A DNA stretch of 64,000 nt from UBA2227 sp036677505 (GCA_036677505.1 JAVBWK010000001.1:56175-120174); one strand, 5' to 3'; shown: positions 16,575 through 25,690, counted from the stretch's first letter. Notes: generated by a model not told the origin, from the letters alone. Program-made: numbers and translations.

Positions 16575-16600
16575 GAATGAGCATCTTTCGATGCTCATTC
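16575..16600 (-). terminator. Hairpin between malE and the GH13 genes
   Basis: Stem GAATGAGCATC / GATGCTCATTC of 11 bases with a 4-base loop. Only a weak T run follows, so it probably acts as a partial terminator or as a 3' stabiliser that keeps malE mRNA above the downstream genes. Confidence 0.65.
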
Positions 16601-16627
16601 GCAAATCCATTATATTGTTAACTTCGA

Positions 16628-18028
16628 TTATTTATTGTCTGCTTCGATAGCTGCGTCGGACAGTTCAATCAATTCAGCAACTGCTTCAGCGATTGTCTTT
16701 GTGCCATCCCAGATAGCGCGTTCCGTATTGGAAATAAACGGATAGTAAGCGGAATCCATCGATTTACGAGCTTTGTTATTCGGTAACAATAATGCCGGTT
16801 CCGGATAATTGTAAACGAATGCACTCATCATTTGTTCTTGGATACCGCCAGCTGTCAATGTCGGAACCAAATTGGATCCGTCAACCAACGACGGAGCATA
16901 CGATGTGCCGGTAACCATGGCTTGGAAACCGTCTTTCGAGTAAACAAGTCTCATCAATTCGGTAGCAGCCGAACGCCATTTTGTATAAGCATTGATAACG
17001 AAGCCTTTGGTCTTAACAAACGGACGTTGGTTAATACCATTGTACGTCGGAACCGGTGAAATTCTGAATGTTGAACCTGTTGCGGTTTGAGCAGCAGCTA
17101 CATCCATCCAAGTACCAACCAATCCAAACGGAGCGATTTCTTCATTAATCACATTATCCCAACGCCAGCCCATCGAGTCAGCCGGAGAAACATCTCCAGA
17201 TTCTTCAACAGAGATTTTAGCTTCTTTAGCAGCAAGGATGAACTTCAAGCCTTCAGCAAATTTCGGATCATCGTAGCCAGGTTTTGTCGGATCGCCTGTA
17301 CCAAACAGTTCCCAACCGGCCGATGTCAAATGATGATAGTCAGACCATTGATTTGTCAGTGTCATCGGGAATACAACGTTCACTTTTTTGCCTTTATATT
17401 CCGGACGGTTAGCAGCCCAAGAAGTCGACAATGCGAAGATTTCTTCCCATGTGTCAAATGCATCCGGCAAGTTGTCGCCATCAGCATCAGCAGTGTTCAA
17501 GCCCAAAGCTTCAAGCATGGTCTTGTTCCAGATAAATGCCATACCGTCATAGGTCATCGGAGCATAGTGTACGACGCCTTCGGTTGCATTACCGGCATTG
17601 AAGAAGGATTCAACCGAGTTTGCTTTAACGATCTTCGCTAATTCAGCATGCATCGGCAGTAAGTGTGAAGAGTTACGAGGTACTTCACCATCGATAGCCA
17701 TGAATACATCCGGCCATTCGCCTTGTTGAACAGCAACGCTGTCCGTGGAGCCTTGAGAACCTGAGTTGACATATTCAACTGTACCGGCTAATTCCGGATA
17801 AGTTTTGTCCCACAAAGCAACGATAGCTTTGCCCCAAGTCTCATTATCAACGCCAAAACGGACTTTAGCGCCTTTTTCAACAGCGAAGGTTCCTGTAGCA
17901 GAATCATAACAGACTGTTGTGCCATCCATGGTTTCCGGATCGCAATCAGGTTCTGTTGTTCTTGGGCCACAAGCAGCAACCGATAACGTGATTGCAATCA
18001 TGGCCAAGAAAGTTAAAAATTTTTTCAT
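16628..18028 (-). CDS. malE: Maltodextrin-binding lipoprotein
   Basis: The substrate-binding protein of a maltodextrin ABC importer. A lipoprotein signal peptide with lipobox SVAAC (Cys20) anchors it outside the membrane. The mature part is a family 1 solute-binding fold of normal size (466 residues in total), with the segments MAFIWNKTMLEALGL and FAEGLKFILAAKE. Its own sigma-A promoter at 18077-18105 overlaps an operator, so it is probably induced by maltodextrin and repressed otherwise. The AGGAGG site is about 11 bases from the ATG, slightly long. The partner permeases MalF and MalG lie upstream at 19.2-21.6 kb. Confidence 0.92.
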   Translation of the reverse strand: MKKFLTFLAMIAITLSVAACGPRTTEPDCDPETMDGTTVCYDSATGTFAVEKGAKVRFGVDNETWGKAIVALWDKTYPELAGTVEYVNSGSQGSTDSVAVQQGEWPDVFMAIDGEVPRNSSHLLPMHAELAKIVKANSVESFFNAGNATEGVVHYAPMTYDGMAFIWNKTMLEALGLNTADADGDNLPDAFDTWEEIFALSTSWAANRPEYKGKKVNVVFPMTLTNQWSDYHHLTSAGWELFGTGDPTKPGYDDPKFAEGLKFILAAKEAKISVEESGDVSPADSMGWRWDNVINEEIAPFGLVGTWMDVAAAQTATGSTFRISPVPTYNGINQRPFVKTKGFVINAYTKWRSAATELMRLVYSKDGFQAMVTGTSYAPSLVDGSNLVPTLTAGGIQEQMMSAFVYNYPEPALLLPNNKARKSMDSAYYPFISNTERAIWDGTKTIAEAVAELIELSDAAIEADNK

Positions 18029-18076
18029 TTTTAAAATTTCCCTCCTGAAATTTCTGCTTCGTATGAAGCTATTATG

Positions 18077-18105
18077 ATTATATCACTTAGATTTTGCGAT
18101 GTAAA
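18077..18105 (-). promoter_or_regulatory. malE promoter
   Basis: TTTACA (5 of 6) and a perfect TATAAT separated by 17 bases, minus strand. The -35 box is the end of the operator palindrome at 18100-18113. Confidence 0.85.
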
Positions 18106-18113
18106 CGGTTACA
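18100..18113. promoter_or_regulatory. LacI/CcpA-family operator over the malE -35 box
   Basis: TGTAAACGGTTACA matches TGNAANCGNTTNCA at all fixed positions. It overlaps the -35 box of malE, a placement that suggests repression by steric block. Confidence 0.75.
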
Positions 18114-18205
18114 CCTATGCACAAGGTATCTCCGGCAGCCGTCCAAATTCTGTTAAAAACGATGAAATCATAAAATTTTGTGTTAAATTTAACGCTTTTT
18201 GTCAT

Positions 18206-18219
18206 GTAAAACGTTTTCG
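18206..18219. promoter_or_regulatory. Weak operator-like site upstream of malE
   Basis: GTAAAACGTTTTCG has the central CG and flanking A/T arms of the operator but several mismatches. It lies about 100 bases from the main operator and could be an auxiliary site. Confidence 0.35.
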
Positions 18220-18234
18220 TTAGCTGTTTTTTAA

Positions 18235-18262
18235 TCATAAAAGCGGTTTCTGAGAACCGCTT
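18235..18262 (-). terminator. Terminator after the DUF1189 gene
   Basis: Stem AAGCGGTT / AACCGCTT with a 6-base loop and a short T-rich tail on the minus strand. It separates the malF-malG-DUF1189 unit from the malE promoter. Confidence 0.75.
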
Positions 18263-18291
18263 ATAAACATTATGCAGAAATGCTATCTTCA

Positions 18292-18305
18292 TGAAATCGT
18301 TTACA
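18292..18305. promoter_or_regulatory. LacI/CcpA-family operator in the DUF1189-malE gap
   Basis: TGAAATCGTTTACA matches TGNAANCGNTTNCA fully. It lies between the DUF1189 stop and its terminator, nearly 190 bases upstream of the main malE operator, so it could support DNA looping. Confidence 0.6.
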
Positions 18306-18317
18306 TGGAATCATATA

Positions 18318-19121
18318 TCACTCGATGGACTCCATAGATGTTCTCATCATTGACTGATACAGAAAAACTATGCGCACGACAAACAAAATCGGGAATAGGA
18401 TTGAAGCAGTTCCTGCCATAAACAGTGACAGAAATGCCATCACTAACGCAGGTGAAAACATGGCCAAGACCAGCATATTCAGTATCTCGCTATACTTCCA
18501 GCGATTGCCTTTTTGCTTTGTATTAATGAACATCATAAACAGCGAAACCACCAAAACGTAAATGCTGTATTGAACCAATATACCGAAATATATGATTGCC
18601 AACTCAAATCCCAAATTGCTCAATGCCATATTGCGAAGGAAAACACCGGACCACTCCTTAGGATCAATCTGATAGTCAGAGAAATTTTCTCTTAACTGTT
18701 TAAAGGTAATGTCTCCGAATGTATATAAACCATATTGATAATTGGCACTCGTCTTGGATATTAAAAAAGAATCTCTGTAAAATACAACAACATTCTCTGT
18801 CTCTTTTACTTCTTCTTGAGGTAAAACATAAATCGTATAGGTTGCCCCGTTTACTATGAAATTATCCCGGGCACATTCAAAGTATCCCTGTTTAAACTGA
18901 CAATCCTCCGATTGAATCAAATCGTAAAAATCTTCATGGAAACCCTCGAAGTTTACCAGTAGAGATGATCCGGTCGTACTGAATTTTCCGATAAAGAACG
19001 GAACAGAAACGATAAAGGCTGAAAAAAGAAATATAATCATCATTCTATACCAGCGGATTTTCCGATACTTTATGATTGATTGATTACTGATGAGAATCCC
19101 TGCAAGTTCCTTTACAGACAC
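18318..19121 (-). CDS. malA: DUF1189 membrane protein, MalA-like
   Basis: A 267-residue protein with an N-terminal membrane segment, an extracytoplasmic domain of about 120 residues and three or more membrane segments at the C-terminus. This matches DUF1189; a member named MalA is encoded in the maltodextrin operon of Streptococcus pneumoniae. Its biochemical role is not established. The start is GTG at 19121 after a perfect AAGGAGGT site. It follows malG, with an attenuating hairpin in between, so it is made at a lower level than the permease. Neighbourhood makes a role in maltodextrin use or its sensing likely. Confidence 0.72.
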   Translation of the reverse strand: MSVKELAGILISNQSIIKYRKIRWYRMMIIFLFSAFIVSVPFFIGKFSTTGSSLLVNFEGFHEDFYDLIQSEDCQFKQGYFECARDNFIVNGATYTIYVLPQEEVKETENVVVFYRDSFLISKTSANYQYGLYTFGDITFKQLRENFSDYQIDPKEWSGVFLRNMALSNLGFELAIIYFGILVQYSIYVLVVSLFMMFINTKQKGNRWKYSEILNMLVLAMFSPALVMAFLSLFMAGTASILFPILFVVRIVFLYQSMMRTSMESIE

Positions 19122-19135
19122 TTCGCTACCTCCTT

Positions 19136-19161
19136 AAAAAGGTGCAATTTCCATTGCACCT
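19136..19161 (-). terminator. Attenuator hairpin between malG and the DUF1189 gene
   Basis: Stem AGGTGCAAT / ATTGCACCT with a 4-base loop followed by TTTTT on the minus strand. The DUF1189 ribosome site overlaps the end of the T run, so read-through is needed to express that gene. Confidence 0.8.
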
Positions 19162-19166
19162 GAGCA

Positions 19167-20036
19167 TTATCCCTTTTCGGCTCCGGATGTTAATCCGTAA
19201 ACCATATACCTCTGCATGAAGAACTGTATGATCATAATCGGAATCGCAATCAGCAGTGCTCCTGCCATAAACCGCAACGGATTATAAAATAAGGTATTAA
19301 ACGGGTCTGTCGTTCTGAAAAGCCAGACAGCCACAGTCATATTCTCCGGCTGTAAGAATCTGAATTGAAGAATGAAATCAAGCCAAGGAGCCATAAAGGC
19401 ACTGATCGAAATGAATCCGATGATCGGTACGATCAAAGGGAATAAAATCATTCGCAAGATTTGAAGAGGTGTGGCACCGTCAATGGAAGCAGCTTCATCC
19501 AATGATTTCGGAATATTACGCATAAACCCGCGCACCAAGAATGTGTTGTAAGGAATAGCGCCGGTCATATAAATCAAAGCCAGGTAGTTCGGCTTATTCA
19601 AGAAACCAAAGGTTCTGAATAATAAGAACAATGCTACCATTCCCATAAACGACGGGAACATCTGCAAGACCATCATCGTAAGCAACATCTGCTTTTTACC
19701 TTTAAAGCGCAAACGGGCAAAGGCATATCCGGTAAGCGTCGATAAGAAAGCAACTCCCACGGTATTGACAATAGCAATTTGTGCCGTGCGTATAAATGCT
19801 CCCGGGAAATCCGCCAGAGCTTGAGCCGCGTTGGATTTGTACTCAAAAATAAATTGATAATGTTCCAATGTAAACTTGGTCGGATCAGGAATCAACGGTA
19901 CTGATGAAAGCAGACGGCCGGAGGTAAAGGCTGCGGAAATCATCCATAAAATCGGAATCAATACGACAACGACCGCAACCAACAGCCATGCATAGGCCAA
20001 GAATCCGAGAATGTAATCAAGTGGTTTTGCCTTCAT
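19167..20036 (-). CDS. malG: Maltodextrin ABC transporter permease MalG
   Basis: One of the two membrane subunits of the importer, with six predicted membrane segments in 289 residues. The EAA loop that docks to the ATPase is seen as EAASIDGATPLQILRMILFP. The start at 20036 follows an AGGAGG site and lies one base after the malF stop. The C-terminus is the usual YMVYGLTSGAEKG end of the family, strong support for MalG. It is expected to pair with MalF and to be driven by MsmK. Confidence 0.94.
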   Translation of the reverse strand: MKAKPLDYILGFLAYAWLLVAVVVVLIPILWMISAAFTSGRLLSSVPLIPDPTKFTLEHYQFIFEYKSNAAQALADFPGAFIRTAQIAIVNTVGVAFLSTLTGYAFARLRFKGKKQMLLTMMVLQMFPSFMGMVALFLLFRTFGFLNKPNYLALIYMTGAIPYNTFLVRGFMRNIPKSLDEAASIDGATPLQILRMILFPLIVPIIGFISISAFMAPWLDFILQFRFLQPENMTVAVWLFRTTDPFNTLFYNPLRFMAGALLIAIPIMIIQFFMQRYMVYGLTSGAEKG

Positions 20037-20037
20037 A

Positions 20038-21603
20038 TTAATCCTCCTCCCATAAGCCTTTCGAGCGTGACAGATTATATACCGAAATGAAACCGACGAA
20101 TGCAAAAATCAAAATGGAGTAAACTGCCGCAACATTATACAGTTGCGCATTACCCGCAAATGACAGGTTATATATCCAGGAAATCAGGATATCCGTCTGA
20201 CCGGGAATCCCGCCGGCAATCTTCATGGATGTAGGCACAAGAGCATCATCCCAACGCGGACCGCCACCGGTCAAAAAGAAGATGGCACCGAAGTTATTGA
20301 AATTGAATGTGAACGTCATGACAATGGCAGGCACCGTTGCCTTCAGTATCAGCGGCAAGGTAATATTTCTGAAACTTTGCCATTTCGTGGCACCGTCAAT
20401 CGATGCCGCTTCATATAAATCCTTGGGTAATGTCGTCAGTACACCGGTAATCAGCATCATAAAGTACGGTGCTCCCAACCATAAGTTGACCAGAATAACA
20501 GCTGCCTTGGCCAAGTTTCCGTTATAGACAGCAGAGAACCAGTAAATCGGGCTGTCAATCGCCCCTTGCAAGCCGATGCCATATAAAAACGCTGAAACGC
20601 TGTCCATCGTGCCTGTCAGATAGAGCAGCTGGTTAGCCAACCCCTGAGTCTCAAAGACATTTCTAAAAACCATCAAAGAAATCATGGCCGGAACAGCCCA
20701 AGGAATGATCAGAATCGTTCGCCACAGTTTTTTCACTTTGACATAGCGCGACTCTATGATAATGGCTTGGATCATACCCAAAATATAACAGGTTGCTGAG
20801 GCCATGATCGCATATAAGAACGTCCATCCCAATACCTGACTGAAGATTTTAAACCAACCGGCATCGCCGACGATAAGTTTGAATGTATCAAAACCTACCC
20901 AACGGATTAATTGATTGGGAATCGGAATTCTGTAGGTGTAATTGGTAAAAGCCAACAGGAAGGAAAATAAAAACGGAATCAAGGTAAAGAAAAGAATCAT
21001 GATCAACGCCGGGATCAAAACGATATAGGGAAACATATCGCTCCACAAACGACGGACATAGATCAGTCCCGTTTCGATTTCCTCACCACGCAGATGCGCC
21101 TTTCGGGTTATGTAAGCATCTCGGATATTGGTGATCCAGAATGAAAAGAAGATTCCGGTTAAAATCAGTGCGATTAAACCGGTTCCTAACAGAGTGACTG
21201 AGTTATCAGCCGTAAGCCACGGAATAGTTTTGTTGAATGTCTCGACAAACTGACCGCGGTAAATGGTCTGTCCGGGTACTTTACCCAAGGTAAATAGTCC
21301 CCATAACCCCTTAGATATCAAACCGCCGTAATCTCGGAAAAAGTATATCGTCGAGCCTGCATCTGCCGGGAACTTGGTCATCTCATCTAGAGCAAACTGA
21401 TAACTTCCGGTAAACAATTCAACTAAAAGAAAAATCAGGAAAACACCAAAGAATACGGCTGCTTTTGATTTCTGCTTATTACGGAGTTGCCCCAATCCCA
21501 TAATAAAAAAAGACATGACAGCTGACTTTAGCGGATCCGGATTTTGCTTTACGTCAGAAAAAACATTCTTGATTCTTTCGAACAATGATTTTTTCTTCTT
21601 CAT
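20038..21603 (-). CDS. malF: Maltodextrin ABC transporter permease MalF with long N-terminal region
   Basis: The partner permease of MalG. The EAA loop EAASIDGATKWQSFRNITLP is present near residue 410, and the transport domain occupies roughly residues 190-521. The first 180 residues hold extra hydrophobic segments (the first in MSFFIMGLGQLRN) that many Gram-positive MalF proteins have in shorter form. The start at 21603 is set by a GGGAGG site 8 bases upstream. The promoter at 21623-21651 and the operator at 21658-21671 lie just before it, shared with the divergent neopullulanase gene. Confidence 0.93.
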   Translation of the reverse strand: MKKKKSLFERIKNVFSDVKQNPDPLKSAVMSFFIMGLGQLRNKQKSKAAVFFGVFLIFLLVELFTGSYQFALDEMTKFPADAGSTIYFFRDYGGLISKGLWGLFTLGKVPGQTIYRGQFVETFNKTIPWLTADNSVTLLGTGLIALILTGIFFSFWITNIRDAYITRKAHLRGEEIETGLIYVRRLWSDMFPYIVLIPALIMILFFTLIPFLFSFLLAFTNYTYRIPIPNQLIRWVGFDTFKLIVGDAGWFKIFSQVLGWTFLYAIMASATCYILGMIQAIIIESRYVKVKKLWRTILIIPWAVPAMISLMVFRNVFETQGLANQLLYLTGTMDSVSAFLYGIGLQGAIDSPIYWFSAVYNGNLAKAAVILVNLWLGAPYFMMLITGVLTTLPKDLYEAASIDGATKWQSFRNITLPLILKATVPAIVMTFTFNFNNFGAIFFLTGGGPRWDDALVPTSMKIAGGIPGQTDILISWIYNLSFAGNAQLYNVAAVYSILIFAFVGFISVYNLSRSKGLWEED

Positions 21604-21622
21604 GTGAAATCCTCCCACCTTT

Positions 21623-21651
21623 ATTATGCACATAACAAGAATAAATTTCAA
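21623..21651 (-). promoter_or_regulatory. malFG promoter
   Basis: TTGAAA and CATAAT separated by 17 bases on the minus strand, about 20 bases before the malF start. The operator at 21658 lies directly upstream of its -35. Confidence 0.7.
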
Positions 21652-21657
21652 CTAAAT

Positions 21658-21671
21658 TGAGAGCGTTTACA
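21658..21671. promoter_or_regulatory. Operator shared by divergent malF and neopullulanase promoters
   Basis: TGAGAGCGTTTACA fits TGNAANCGNTTNCA with one mismatch. It overlaps the -35 of the plus-strand promoter and touches that of the minus-strand promoter, so one repressor could control both directions. Confidence 0.68.
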
Positions 21672-21696
21672 TTTTCTGTTATTCTCTGATTATAAT
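21666..21696 (+). promoter_or_regulatory. Promoter of the neopullulanase-type gene
   Basis: TTTACA and a perfect TATAAT, with a long 19-base spacer (18 if TTACAT is the -35). It lies 45 bases upstream of the chosen start. Confidence 0.6.
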
Positions 21697-21741
21697 TGAC
21701 AAAAGAGCATGGATAACTCAAAATGTGAACAGGTGATATTT

Positions 21742-23463
21742 ATGAACAAATCCGCTATTTACCATCAAAGTCATGATCAGTGGCAATCCATTATTAGCGA
21801 TGCCGAAGTCGAAATCCGTTTAAGCAGCGCAAAAGATATAACCAAAGTTTCCATAGTCTTTGGCGATCCTCATTTAGGAGAGAAAACGCCAGTTGGCTGG
21901 CGTTGGAAAAGCAAGAACAAAAACATGGAGCTGGCTTATGTTACCGAAAACAACTATATTTGGAGCGTGATCATCGCTCCTGAAAACAAGCGGCTGAAAT
22001 ATCATTTCATCATCGAAAGCGAAGATGAAATATGGCAGTTTGGTGAGGATGGGTTTACACCGATCGATCAGGAGGTCGGTTTGTGGAACAATTTCTTTTT
22101 ACCCTATCTTCACAAAGATCAGAAGTTTAAAGCTCCTGACTGGGTCAAAGACACGATTTGGTACCAGATTTTCCCTGAACGATTCAGAAACGGCATTCCT
22201 GCCAATGACCCCAAGAATGTTAAGCCGTGGCAGCGAGGAGCTGTCTCAAATCAAGAGTTTTATGGCGGTGACCTAGCGGGAATCATCGAGAAACTTCCAT
22301 ATCTGGCCGAATTGGGAATCAGCGGAATTTATCTGACTCCGGTATTTGAGTCTGTTACCACTCATAAATACGATACACGAAATTACTTCGCAGTCGATCC
22401 CGGGTTCGGAACAGAACAAGATTTGATCGAGTTAGTTCAAAAAGCCCACCAGCTGAATATAAAAGTCATGTTGGATGCTGTTTTCAATCACTCAGGCGCT
22501 GATTTTGAAGCTTGGATGGATGTGTTACGAAACAAAGAATCTTCAAAATATAAAGAATGGTTTCATATCCTGAGTTTTGAGCCCTTTGCTTATGAAACGT
22601 TCTCTTTCGCAAAGAACATGCCAAAGTTGAATTTAAGTCATCCGGCTGCACGTCAGTATTTCATCGAAGTAGCCAAGTATTGGATAGCGAAGGCAGATAT
22701 TGATGGCTGGCGTTTGGATGTGGCTAACGAGATTGACCCATCCTTCTGGAATGATTTGCGCAAAGAAGTTAAAAACATCAAAGAAGATTGTTTTATCCTG
22801 GGTGAAGTATGGCATGATTCTATGCAATGGCTGCGAGGCGATCGGTTTGATGCCGTAATGAACTATCCATTGGGACGCTCAATCATCGATTTTGTCTTAG
22901 GGAAAATCAATTCTCAGCAATTTCGTTTCCGTATGGACAAGGCTTTTGCTCACTATCCTCTCATTGTCCGTGATGTTCAGTTCAATCTGTTGGACAGCCA
23001 TGATACTGCCAGATTAAGAAACATTCTGCATCATGACTTGCGCAAAGTCGAACTTGCCTTCGCTTTGCTAATGATAAGTTTCGGAACGGTATGCATCTAT
23101 TACGGCAGCGAGGTTGCCATGGAAGGTGAATTTGATCCGGATTGCCGCCGATGCATGATTTGGGATCCCAACAAAGATGAACAGGCCTTCCTCAAGCGAT
23201 TCAAACGGCTGATACAATTGAGAAATAAGTATAGCTGTTTGCGTAATGATTCTCATTGGTCTTGGGTTGAAACCGGTGACTTAATGGTTATCAAGCGCAG
23301 CAACGAACATCAGTCAGTATGGATGTTGGTAAACACCGCTGACCGACCTCTTCCTATCAATATCGAAAAGTATGTCGATGATCCGAAAGATGCCTTTACC
23401 GGACGTCCGCATGCGACAGTCGTCAATATTCTTGTCAATCAGTACATCTTCATCACACAATAA
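21742..23463 (+). CDS. Neopullulanase / cyclomaltodextrinase / maltogenic amylase (GH13_20 type)
   Basis: A cytoplasmic 573-residue enzyme with an N-terminal immunoglobulin-like (CBM34-type) domain over about the first 130 residues, then a GH13 barrel opening with DTIWYQIFPERF. The regions DAVFNH, GWRLDVANE, LGEVWHD and LLDSHDTAR are typical of subfamily 20 and complete. Such enzymes hydrolyse cyclodextrins, pullulan and maltodextrins. The start at 21742 follows AGGTG by 7 bases; an upstream in-frame ATG at 21709 has no such site. It is divergent from malFG and shares its operator. Confidence 0.9.
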   Translation: MNKSAIYHQSHDQWQSIISDAEVEIRLSSAKDITKVSIVFGDPHLGEKTPVGWRWKSKNKNMELAYVTENNYIWSVIIAPENKRLKYHFIIESEDEIWQFGEDGFTPIDQEVGLWNNFFLPYLHKDQKFKAPDWVKDTIWYQIFPERFRNGIPANDPKNVKPWQRGAVSNQEFYGGDLAGIIEKLPYLAELGISGIYLTPVFESVTTHKYDTRNYFAVDPGFGTEQDLIELVQKAHQLNIKVMLDAVFNHSGADFEAWMDVLRNKESSKYKEWFHILSFEPFAYETFSFAKNMPKLNLSHPAARQYFIEVAKYWIAKADIDGWRLDVANEIDPSFWNDLRKEVKNIKEDCFILGEVWHDSMQWLRGDRFDAVMNYPLGRSIIDFVLGKINSQQFRFRMDKAFAHYPLIVRDVQFNLLDSHDTARLRNILHHDLRKVELAFALLMISFGTVCIYYGSEVAMEGEFDPDCRRCMIWDPNKDEQAFLKRFKRLIQLRNKYSCLRNDSHWSWVETGDLMVIKRSNEHQSVWMLVNTADRPLPINIEKYVDDPKDAFTGRPHATVVNILVNQYIFITQ

Positions 23464-23484
23464 AAGGAGAGCCAGGCTCTCCTT
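23464..23484. terminator. Bidirectional terminator
   Basis: Inverted repeat AAGGAGAGCC / GGCTCTCCTT between the convergent neopullulanase-type and pullulanase genes. Confidence 0.75.
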
Positions 23485-23486
23485 GT

Positions 23487-25625
23487 TTATCGGCCGATAA
23501 CGACCATGGTATGGGGATTGATCGTCAGGCTTTGTACTTTCAGTCCACCGATCAGTCCCGCCTCATTGGCAATTAAATCTGAGTAATCTTCCAGCCTGTG
23601 ATACACGACCTGGGCTGTCGGATTGAAGAAGACGCGGATATGATCATAACTTCCATACGATTTCACATCTTTTAACCCATATACCAAAATATGGTTATTC
23701 AGATTCTCAAAATAAACATGCTTGCGGATTTCGGCAGTAGTCCTCATTCGAAACGCACTCATCATCTTGCGCAATTTAATCATATCTTTGGTATACTGAA
23801 CGACCTCATGATAGCGGTCTTTTCTTAACCAATCCAACTGATTAATGTAATCACTGCTGCGATAACTGTTATGCACGCCGTTTTTCGTACGGCAGAACTC
23901 TTGTCCGATTTGAAAGAACGGAATTCCTTGTGAGACCATTAAAGCTCCGATCATCAGCTTGTGTTTACGGATGCGCACTTCACGCGTATCTTCCTTGCAA
24001 CATTCTTTAATCTTATCCCACACCGTCCGATTATCATGACATTCGACATAGTTAATGCTCTTTTGCGGTGAGTCAAACAAGTAAACGAAATCATCGTTCA
24101 ACGTATTACCAACCAAAGACATTTTCATTGCTTCAGAGAAATTCACATCCCCGGTACAATATCCTTTGACTGATACCTCATTTTCACTGGTTTTACCTTT
24201 GACATGGTCGCGGTAAAAATCATTGAAATGTCCGATATTAGGCATCTGGTGCTGATTGAACATCATCGCCTTCTGCGAATCATCGAGAATGGTCGGCATG
24301 TTCCAGCCTTCCCCGTATATCATGATATCCGGTTTGATCGACCGGCACTCCTGTTCGACCAGATTCATCGTTTCGACATCAATGATGCCCATAAGATCAA
24401 ACCTGAAACCATCAATACCATAACTGCTGACCCACATCTTACAAGAGTCGACGATGAACTTCCTTGCCATCAGACGATTGGAATCGAAATCATTGTCACA
24501 AAAAGAACCATTGGAAACAGCTCCGGAGGTGCTGCGTCGGAAGTAATAATATGGAACGATTTTCTCAAAACTGGAGGCATCCATATCATACACATGATTA
24601 TAGACGACATCCATGATCACACGGATGCCTTCTTTGTGACATTCAGAAATAAGTTCTTTAAGTTCTGTTACTCTTGTCAGCGGATCAGAAGGATCACTTG
24701 AAAAACTTCCTTCCGGAACATTGTATTGAACAGGATCATATCCCCAATTATAAAACATCGAAACATTCTTCTCATCTACGGTCGCAAAATCAAATACAGG
24801 CATTAACTGAATATGTGTCACACCAAGGGAGCATAAGTAATCAAACCCGGTTTTCGTCTTGTTGACACTCAGTGTTTGACGAGTTATAAATCCCTTAAAT
24901 GTCCCTGGATATGGATTGTTCGCTTGTTTATCCATCGTAAAATCACGAATGGAGCATTCGGCAATAATAGCATCTGTTTTACTTTTAAATAAAGGCAATT
25001 TGTCATTGTTGTGATCCACCATGCACTGACGGTCATCGATCACGACACTGACTGCCGAGTTGCTCACTGAGGAACGGCCGTACGGATCTGTGCTTTCAAC
25101 CCATTTCCCGTTGACCAAAACCAAGTATAAATATCTGGCAAGATGAAGATTCCCCAAAACTGATATCCGATAAATGCCTTTCGCTTCACGAACCATATCC
25201 AATGTCTTACGCTCATCATTAACATCAATCTGGATTTTAACAGCGACGGCTGTCGGAGCCCAAAGTACAAACTCGGTGTGATCATCAAAAATGGTGATGC
25301 CCAAATCATTCCCCGGGTAATAAAATTCCTGATCAAATCGCGAAGATTTGACAATTAATCCGATTTGAAGCGGCGTCGACAAACTGTGTTCCTCGACGAT
25401 CTCATATGGGGTTCCCAGCTCGATATTCTCACAGCCGGTCAGCATATATTTGCTGTATTCATTCGATGTATTCTCAAAACTTTTTATAATCAGTTTCGTC
25501 AGTGTGCCTGATGGTTCACGCAAAAAGAAAGATTCGCTTTTCCCTTGATAGAAACGTTTGGACAAATAAACGGTGATGCTGTTGTAATCATCCAAGTGGG
25601 CTTCAAACCGCTCGACTTTTCTCAT
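23487..25625 (-). CDS. pulA: Pullulanase type I (GH13_14), cytoplasmic debranching enzyme
   Basis: The enzyme cuts alpha-1,6 branch links in glycogen or imported branched dextrins. Hallmarks are the pullulanase motif YNWGYDPVQYNVPEGSFS, region I DVVYNHVYD, region II GFRFDLMGI, region III YGEGWNMP and region IV VECHDNR. An N-terminal beta domain (about residues 1-130) and a CBM48-like domain (WAPTAVAVKI) precede the barrel. At 712 residues without signal peptide it is the intracellular form. It is the last gene of the pgm-glgB-glgP-pulA series, so it fits glycogen or maltodextrin breakdown with the phosphorylase. Confidence 0.94.
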   Translation of the reverse strand: MRKVERFEAHLDDYNSITVYLSKRFYQGKSESFFLREPSGTLTKLIIKSFENTSNEYSKYMLTGCENIELGTPYEIVEEHSLSTPLQIGLIVKSSRFDQEFYYPGNDLGITIFDDHTEFVLWAPTAVAVKIQIDVNDERKTLDMVREAKGIYRISVLGNLHLARYLYLVLVNGKWVESTDPYGRSSVSNSAVSVVIDDRQCMVDHNNDKLPLFKSKTDAIIAECSIRDFTMDKQANNPYPGTFKGFITRQTLSVNKTKTGFDYLCSLGVTHIQLMPVFDFATVDEKNVSMFYNWGYDPVQYNVPEGSFSSDPSDPLTRVTELKELISECHKEGIRVIMDVVYNHVYDMDASSFEKIVPYYYFRRSTSGAVSNGSFCDNDFDSNRLMARKFIVDSCKMWVSSYGIDGFRFDLMGIIDVETMNLVEQECRSIKPDIMIYGEGWNMPTILDDSQKAMMFNQHQMPNIGHFNDFYRDHVKGKTSENEVSVKGYCTGDVNFSEAMKMSLVGNTLNDDFVYLFDSPQKSINYVECHDNRTVWDKIKECCKEDTREVRIRKHKLMIGALMVSQGIPFFQIGQEFCRTKNGVHNSYRSSDYINQLDWLRKDRYHEVVQYTKDMIKLRKMMSAFRMRTTAEIRKHVYFENLNNHILVYGLKDVKSYGSYDHIRVFFNPTAQVVYHRLEDYSDLIANEAGLIGGLKVQSLTINPHTMVVIGR

Positions 25626-25690
25626 GTGAACACCTCTTCAATAACGTGTATATCATATCATAATTTCAGTGTTTTTCACGAGTTTCTGCA

